Assembly: GCA_963833585.1 (NCBI GenBank)
Contig: CAWHYF010000006.1
Span: 620,001 to 684,000, forward strand
Source: Bog-756 sp963833585
GTDB taxonomy: Bacteria; Actinomycetota; Acidimicrobiia; Acidimicrobiales; RAAP-2
Length of the DNA: 64,000 bases
Direction: 5' to 3'
In this document: piece by piece, positions 59,807 to 64,000 of the stretch
Position numbering within the stretch: position 1 is the first letter of the stretch
Layout of the letters: each line of letters begins with the position of its first letter
Notes under the pieces: generated by a model
What the model saw: only the letters and a program-made list of their open reading frames with translations
Database searches by the model: none
Told to the model about the DNA's origin: nothing
Translations under genes and position numbers: made by a program

Positions 59807-60788
59807 GGCGCGACTGTACCGGAGTGCCGCCGCCGTCGGATTCGGTGCCGTCCGGGGGAAGGAGGGCCAGGCGCCCGCCCGACCGCTCCACCCGTCGACC
59901 CCCGGGTACCTCGGTGGCCCGGCGCTCCTTGCGGGCCACCTCGAGCACCCTCCTGACGGCGTCGAGCGGGGGCGGGTACCCGGCCTGCCCGGCCCCGCCG
60001 GTCAGCCAGCCACGGACGGCCCGGCGGGCCACCGCCTCCGGGGCGGTGCTGAGGGCGGCGGCGTCCTCGGGATCGACCATGCCACCGAGGGCGTCGAGCA
60101 GGTCGGCGTCCCCGGCCAAGGCCCCGGCCTGGCGGGCCAGGATGGGCACCACGTCCCGACCGGCCATGGCCGTGCACAACGGGAGCAGCTCGTGGCGGAC
60201 CCGGTTGCGCAGGTGACGCGGGTCGTCGTTGGACGGGTCGGCCACCGGGGCGAGTCCCAGGTGGGCACCGAGGGCCACCGTCTCGGCCCGTCGCAGGCCG
60301 AGCAGGGGGTGGCGGGGCCCGGCCCGCATCCCGGCCAGCCCGTGCACACCGGAGCCGCGCAACAGGTTGACCAGGACCGTCTCGGCCTGGTCGTCGGCGG
60401 TGTGCCCGGTGGCAGCGTCAGGACCCAGGACTTCCCGACGGGCCTGCCGGGCCCGGGCCTCCAGGTTGGGGCCGTCGCGGAGCTCCACCCGCTCGGCGCG
60501 GAAGGTGGCTCCGAACCGACGGGCGGCCTGGGCCACCACCTGGGCCTCGTGCTCCGTGCCGGGCCGCAGGCCGTGGTCGACGTGGACGGCGGTCACCACG
60601 CACCCGGACGCCACCGCCAGGACCAGGAGGGCCAGGGAGTCGGCCCCGCCCGAGACCCCGCACACCAGCGGGGCGGGGGCCGGTGGGAACGTGCAGCGGT
60701 CCAGCAGGGCGGAGACGAGAGGATCGGCCTCCCCGTCGCCCACCCCGCTGACGGGCTCAGCCCGAGAGGGCCGGGGTGGAACCGACAC
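59793..60788 (-). CDS. tilS: tRNA(Ile)-lysidine synthetase
   Basis: A 331-aa PP-loop ATPase that modifies C34 of tRNA-Ile(CAU) to lysidine, allowing AUA decoding. The PP-loop is VCGVSGGADSLALLVLA. HVDHGLRPGTEHEAQVV, TGHTADDQAETVLVNLLRGS and PSNDDPRHLRNRVRHELLP are diagnostic. It is shorter than the E. coli enzyme and lacks the C-terminal subdomains, as in other actinobacteria. The GTG start overlaps the metalloprotease gene by 32 nt. Confidence 0.92.
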   Translation of the reverse strand: MSVPPRPSRAEPVSGVGDGEADPLVSALLDRCTFPPAPAPLVCGVSGGADSLALLVLAVASGCVVTAVHVDHGLRPGTEHEAQVVAQAARRFGATFRAERVELRDGPNLEARARQARREVLGPDAATGHTADDQAETVLVNLLRGSGVHGLAGMRAGPRHPLLGLRRAETVALGAHLGLAPVADPSNDDPRHLRNRVRHELLPLCTAMAGRDVVPILARQAGALAGDADLLDALGGMVDPEDAAALSTAPEAVARRAVRGWLTGGAGQAGYPPPLDAVRRVLEVARKERRATEVPGGRRVERSGGRLALLPPDGTESDGGGTPVQSRRGHR

Positions 60789-61909
60789 GGGAGATCCACG
60801 CCGAGGGGTTGCGGATCTCGATCAGGGAGGGCAGCCACTCCGGTCCGCGCCAGGCCCGGTCGAGCAGCTCGGTCCCACCCGAGTCCTCCACGGCGGCGAT
60901 GAACCGCTCGCCCTCCTCGTACTGGCGCAGCTTGGCCTCGATCCCGATCAGCTGCTGGAGGAGGCGGGCCGGTCCACGGGTCTGCTTGCGGCGCTGGCGG
61001 AGCACTTCGGAGAAGTGCGCCGCGCTCGGGGATGGCGGCGGCCCCGGCCCGGTCCATGGTCACGTCCCCGTGGCCTTCCAGCAGGCTCATCAGCGCCTGG
61101 ATCCGGTGGAGGCCCTCCAACTGCTCGGGGGTGGCCACCAGGCCGAGCGCTCCGCTGTCCCGGAGGGGGTTCCGCCCGGCCCGGATCTCCTCGGTCATGC
61201 GACGGAGGGCCTCCGCGAAGCGGCTCGGGTCGGGCTCCAACGAGCCGATTCCCTCCTCCACCAGCGAGACGAAGTAGTCGCGCATCCAGGGGATGGCGGT
61301 GAACTGGCACCGGTGCGTCACCTCGTGGAGGGCCAACCACAGCCGGAATTCACGGGGCTCGAACCCGTGGAGCTTCTCGAGCGCCACCACGTTGGGACCG
61401 ACGAAGTACACCACGTCCTGGTCCTCGACGGCCTCCTCGGTCAGCAGCAGGTCGTACTGGCCGAGGACCCGGGTGGACAGCCAACCGAGGACCAGGCCCA
61501 TCTGGGTGCCGGTCGCCACCCGACCCGCAGTGGCCAGCGGAACGGCCAGCCGCTCGGTGACCCGGTTGCCGGCCGTCAACCGGGCGGGGTCCAACCGATC
61601 GAGGTGGGGTCCCACCAACCGCTGGAAGCTGGCGATGTTGGCGTGCACCCAGCCGGCCCGGTCGGTGACCCGGGCCCGGGCCGGGCCGCTCGAGGAACGT
61701 AGGCCGGTGGACTCGGCCACCAGCTCCTCGGCCCGGGCGGTGAGCTCCTCGAAGTCCTGTTGGAGGAGGTCGGGTCGGTAGGGGGCGGGCACCCGACTCC
61801 GTCCGCCGACCCAACCGGCCACCCGCTCGGCGGTGTCCCAGGCCACGGCGCCGCCCGGCGGCGCCTGCCCCGGTCCCCGGTCAACAGGAATGGTCGCAGA
61901 GTCGGTCAC
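60757..61909 (-). pseudogene. DUF2342-type zinc metalloprotease-like protein, frameshifted near the C-terminus
   Basis: The first frame from 61909 encodes ~295 residues of the actinobacterial DUF2342 zinc-protease-like family (sometimes annotated as F420-biosynthesis-associated). It shows YFVGPNVVALEKLHGFEP, the zinc site LALHEVTHRCQF (HExxH) and ALMSLLEGHGDVTMDRAG. After IPE (about 61017-61027) the family sequence continues in another frame: AHFSEVLRQRRKQTRGPARL and GPEWLPSLIEIRNPSAWISR, to the stop at 60757. One base too many or too few in a GAGCGCGGCGC run explains this. It may be a sequencing error. Both parts are otherwise well conserved. Confidence 0.78.
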
Positions 61910-61987
61910 GGGGTCCAGTGTAGGTACCCGTACCCCAGAACGGCGATCAGCACTCCACCAGGGGGCATGGGACGGTGCGGGCGATCG

Positions 61988-62293
61988 TCAGTTGCCCTGG
62001 CGGCCGTGCTCCTCCCGGAGGGCCTCGGCCACCCGGGTGATCAGCTCTTCGGGCACATGGTCCTTGCACCGACTGGCGATCACCTTGCGCAGCTCGGCCT
62101 CGAACCCGTAGGCACCCACGCACGGCCCGCACAGGTCGAGGTGGCGGGAGATCTCCAGTCGCCGCTGCTCGGTCAGCTCACCGTCGAGATAGGTGTACAG
62201 CCGCTCGATGGTCTCGTCGCAGCCGACGAATCCTGCGGGCGACTCCTCGCCCGCCAACCCTGCCGGTTTGTCCGGCGCTTCCCTGTCTCCCAC
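61988..62293 (-). CDS. Zinc-binding anti-sigma factor (RsrA/ZAS type)
   Basis: A 101-aa anti-sigma factor. The ZAS motif comprises Cys25 and HLDLCGPC (His51, Cys55, Cys58), the H-x3-C-x2-C that binds zinc and forms a disulfide on oxidation, releasing the sigma factor. A C-terminal helix follows (EELITRVAEALREEHGRQG). It starts 12 nt after the sigma-factor gene. In Streptomyces and mycobacteria such pairs (SigR-RsrA, SigH-RshA) govern the thiol-stress response, including mycothiol genes. Confidence 0.9.
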   Translation of the reverse strand: MGDREAPDKPAGLAGEESPAGFVGCDETIERLYTYLDGELTEQRRLEISRHLDLCGPCVGAYGFEAELRKVIASRCKDHVPEELITRVAEALREEHGRQGN

Positions 62294-62305
62294 TGGTGGC
62301 GCTCC

Positions 62306-62884
62306 CTACCTGGCCTTGTCGGCAGCCCCTACGAGGCCCCTCGTACTCCCACGATCGACCAACGCCTTCTGCAAGGCTTTTCTTCCACGATGGATCCGGC
62401 TCATGACCGTGCCGATCGGTACGTCGGTGATCTCGGCGATCTCCTTGTAGGAGAAGCCCTCCACGTCGGCCAGCAGCACCGCCATCCGGAAGGTGTCGGG
62501 GAGCGACTCGATGGCCGCCTTCACGTCGGTGTCGGTGAAGCGTTCCAAGGCCTCATCCTCGGCACTCCGACCCAGTCCCGCGGCCTGATTGCCCGAAAGG
62601 TGCCGGTAGAGGTAGAGGTCCTCGACGTCCTCCACGTCGGCGATCTCGGGACGCCGCTTCTTGGCCCGGTAGGTGTTGATGTAGGTGTTGGTCAGGATCC
62701 GGTAGAGCCAGGCCTTCAGGTTGGTGCCCTCCTCGAAGCTGGCGAAGGCCCGGTAGGCCTTCAGGTAGGTCTCCTGCACCAGGTCCTCGGCGTCGGACGG
62801 GTTGCGGGTCATCCGGAGGGCGGCCGTGTACAGGGCGGGCATGTACTCCATCGCCAGATCGGAGAACCGCGCCTGGTCAGCCAT
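62306..62884 (-). CDS. ECF sigma factor, SigR/SigH-like
   Basis: A 192-aa group-4 sigma factor. Region 2 (about residues 8-80) has LYTAALRMTRNPSDAEDLVQ, then ETYLKAYRAFASFEEGTNLK and AWLYRILTNTYINTYR. Region 4 (about 125-180) has LPDTFRMAVLLADVEGFSYK and EIAEITDVPIGTVMSRIHRG. These match the SigR/SigH (ECF12) subfamily, which reads GGGAAT-N18-GTT promoters. No convincing copy of that motif lies upstream. It is coupled with the zinc anti-sigma gene downstream. Confidence 0.92.
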   Translation of the reverse strand: MADQARFSDLAMEYMPALYTAALRMTRNPSDAEDLVQETYLKAYRAFASFEEGTNLKAWLYRILTNTYINTYRAKKRRPEIADVEDVEDLYLYRHLSGNQAAGLGRSAEDEALERFTDTDVKAAIESLPDTFRMAVLLADVEGFSYKEIAEITDVPIGTVMSRIHRGRKALQKALVDRGSTRGLVGAADKAR

Positions 62885-63045
62885 GGGTGCACCCTACACA
62901 GCGGTAGCGACACTCGGGACGTCGGCTCGCCGGTGCGGGGGCGGGCCCGGGATCCCTGGCACTGATCAGGGGATACCCGTGACCGAGGTGAACTCGATCG
63001 TCATCACCGCCTGGGCTGCCGCTCCCGGGGCTGCTGGTCCTGGGG

Positions 63046-63133
63046 CCGAGGGACCGGGCCCGAGGGACCGCGTGTCCGAGGGACCGGGGCCCGAGGGACC
63101 GCGTGGTCCGAGGGACCGCGTGACCGAGGGACG
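63046..63133. repeat. Short tandem repeats in a gene-free 300-bp gap
   Basis: GAGGGACCG occurs at 63048, 63062, 63078, 63093 and 63110, with a truncated copy at 63126, at 14-17 bp spacing. The gap 62885-63184 between the sigma-factor gene and the repeat protein contains this array and nothing else I recognise. Confidence 0.65.
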
Positions 63134-63184
63134 CGCGGCCCCGACGGGCGCGGTGCGGCGCCGTCGGGGAGCCCGGGCGGAGGA

Positions 63185-64000
63185 TCAGTCGGCACCGGCG
63201 TTGGCCTGGGTCAGGAAGACCCCCGGCATCGAGCCGAAGAACACCGCACTGCCGAACGAGAACATGCCCCCGTCGGCCGCCACCAGCCAGTACCCGTTCC
63301 CCCGGGGCAGCGCCGCCATTCCGGTCATGGGCAGGGTGAGGCGGATGTTGCCGGTGGAGCCGAGGAAGGGCGCGTCACCGAAGGCAAAGATGCCCCCGTC
63401 GGAGGCGTCCATCCAGTACCCCTGGCCGTCGGGGGTGGAGGCCATGCCCACCACCGGCCGGTTGAGGTGGATGCTGCCCGTGGAGCCGTGGAAGGCGGCG
63501 TCGCCGAAGGAGAAGATCCCGCCGTCCGAGGCCACCATCCAGTACCCACCGCCGCCGGGGGTGGCGGCCATGCCCACGATGGGTTGGTTCAGGTGGATGC
63601 TGCCGGTCGAGCCGTGGAAAGCGGCGTCGCCGAACGAGAAGACGCCCCCGTCGGAGGCCACCAGCCAGTACCCCCGGCCGTCGGGGGTGGAGGCCATGCC
63701 CACCACCGGCCGGTTGAGATGGATGTTGCCGGTCGAGCCGAGGAAGGCGGCGTCACCGAAGGCGAAGAGGCCCCCGTCGGAGGCCACCAGCCAGTACCCC
63801 CGACCGTCGGGTGTCGAGGCCATGCCGACGATGGGTTGGTTCAGGTGGATGCTGCCGGTGGACCCGTAGAAGGTGGCATCCCCGAAGGTGAAGATGCCCC
63901 CGTCGGAGGCCACGTTCCAGTAGCCGTTGCCGTCGGGGGTGGAGGCCATGCCCACGATGGGCCGATTCAGGTGACCGGGCGCGGCCTGACTGATCCACCC
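63185..64000 (-). CDS. Tandem-repeat beta-propeller-like protein (N-terminus off window)
   Basis: The frame is open through the right edge, so the start is missing; the stop is at 63185. At least six 42-residue repeats are visible, each with GMASTPDG-GYW-VASDGG, then FxFGDAxFxGSTG and IHLN(R/Q)P. The Gly-Tyr-Trp and Gly-Asp-Ala positions are invariant in the inner copies, and the last copy is degenerate. Repeats of this type occur in secreted or surface actinobacterial proteins and probably form a beta-propeller or beta-helix. The neighbouring repeats NRPVV and NQPIV alternate, which suggests duplication of an 84-residue pair. Confidence 0.8.
   Translation of the reverse strand, partial: GWISQAAPGHLNRPIVGMASTPDGNGYWNVASDGGIFTFGDATFYGSTGSIHLNQPIVGMASTPDGRGYWLVASDGGLFAFGDAAFLGSTGNIHLNRPVVGMASTPDGRGYWLVASDGGVFSFGDAAFHGSTGSIHLNQPIVGMAATPGGGGYWMVASDGGIFSFGDAAFHGSTGSIHLNRPVVGMASTPDGQGYWMDASDGGIFAFGDAPFLGSTGNIRLTLPMTGMAALPRGNGYWLVAADGGMFSFGSAVFFGSMPGVFLTQANAGAD

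Noticed and set aside
62885..62990. SigR-type autoregulatory promoter (GGGAAT-N18-GTT)
   Set aside because: GGGTAT occurs, but no GTT lies at the proper spacing, so self-regulation is not supported.

Overview
This 64 kb window comes from a high-GC, gene-dense actinobacterium. Several features fit an Acidimicrobiia-like lineage or a close relative, although no rRNA is present to fix the taxonomy. These are CarD, DisA, ClpC, a SigR/RsrA-type redox sigma and zinc anti-sigma pair, a mycothiol-dependent maleylpyruvate isomerase-family protein, glucosyl-3-phosphoglycerate synthase, EgtB/EgtD, and many 4-nt overlapping start/stop junctions.

Layout. 1-11.9 kb: a Cas4/RecB-like Fe-S nuclease (cut by the left edge), a patatin lipase and a left-handed beta-helix acyltransferase whose ends overlap, a methyltransferase, an EthD-domain protein, a cobalamin-binding-type protein, a P450/TetR operon with two clear operators, a nickel transporter and Nur-like regulator with a Nur-type box, a sulfur-carrier protein coupled to threonine synthase, and GpgS. 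11.9-17.3 kb: an MFS exporter with its TetR (matching operators), OtsA and OtsB, and a LytR_C-domain protein.

17.4-24.5 kb: a tRNA-Thr(TGT) gene followed by a lower-GC island. It is bounded by a perfect 42-bp repeat of the tRNA 3' end. It holds a decayed IS481-type element, an OafA-type acyltransferase with an SGNH domain, a frameshifted multi-spanning membrane protein and an IS110 transposase remnant.

24.5-33 kb: a tightly packed five-gene minus-strand operon. It encodes a START-like/helical/Ig-like protein, a class III cyclase-ATPase-TPR giant, a large FAD oxidoreductase, a helical/Ig-like protein and a short-chain type polyprenyl synthase. This is the best candidate in the window for an undescribed system, possibly signal-controlled isoprenoid or lipid oxidation; the function is inference.

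33-48 kb: a membrane protein, ergothioneine genes egtB-egtD, a flavoprotein disulfide reductase, then the housekeeping block rlmB-ispF-ispD-carD-disA-radA, clpC and a long-chain polyprenyl synthase. 48-64 kb: a small secreted protein, an SRPBCC protein, a sulfatase, then a long biosynthetic run for CoA, NAD and folate (coaX, nadC, nadB, panC, DUF2520, folK, folB, a phosphatase-like protein, folP, folE), hpt, tilS, a frameshifted DUF2342-type metalloprotease, the sigma/anti-sigma pair, and a repeat protein cut by the right edge.
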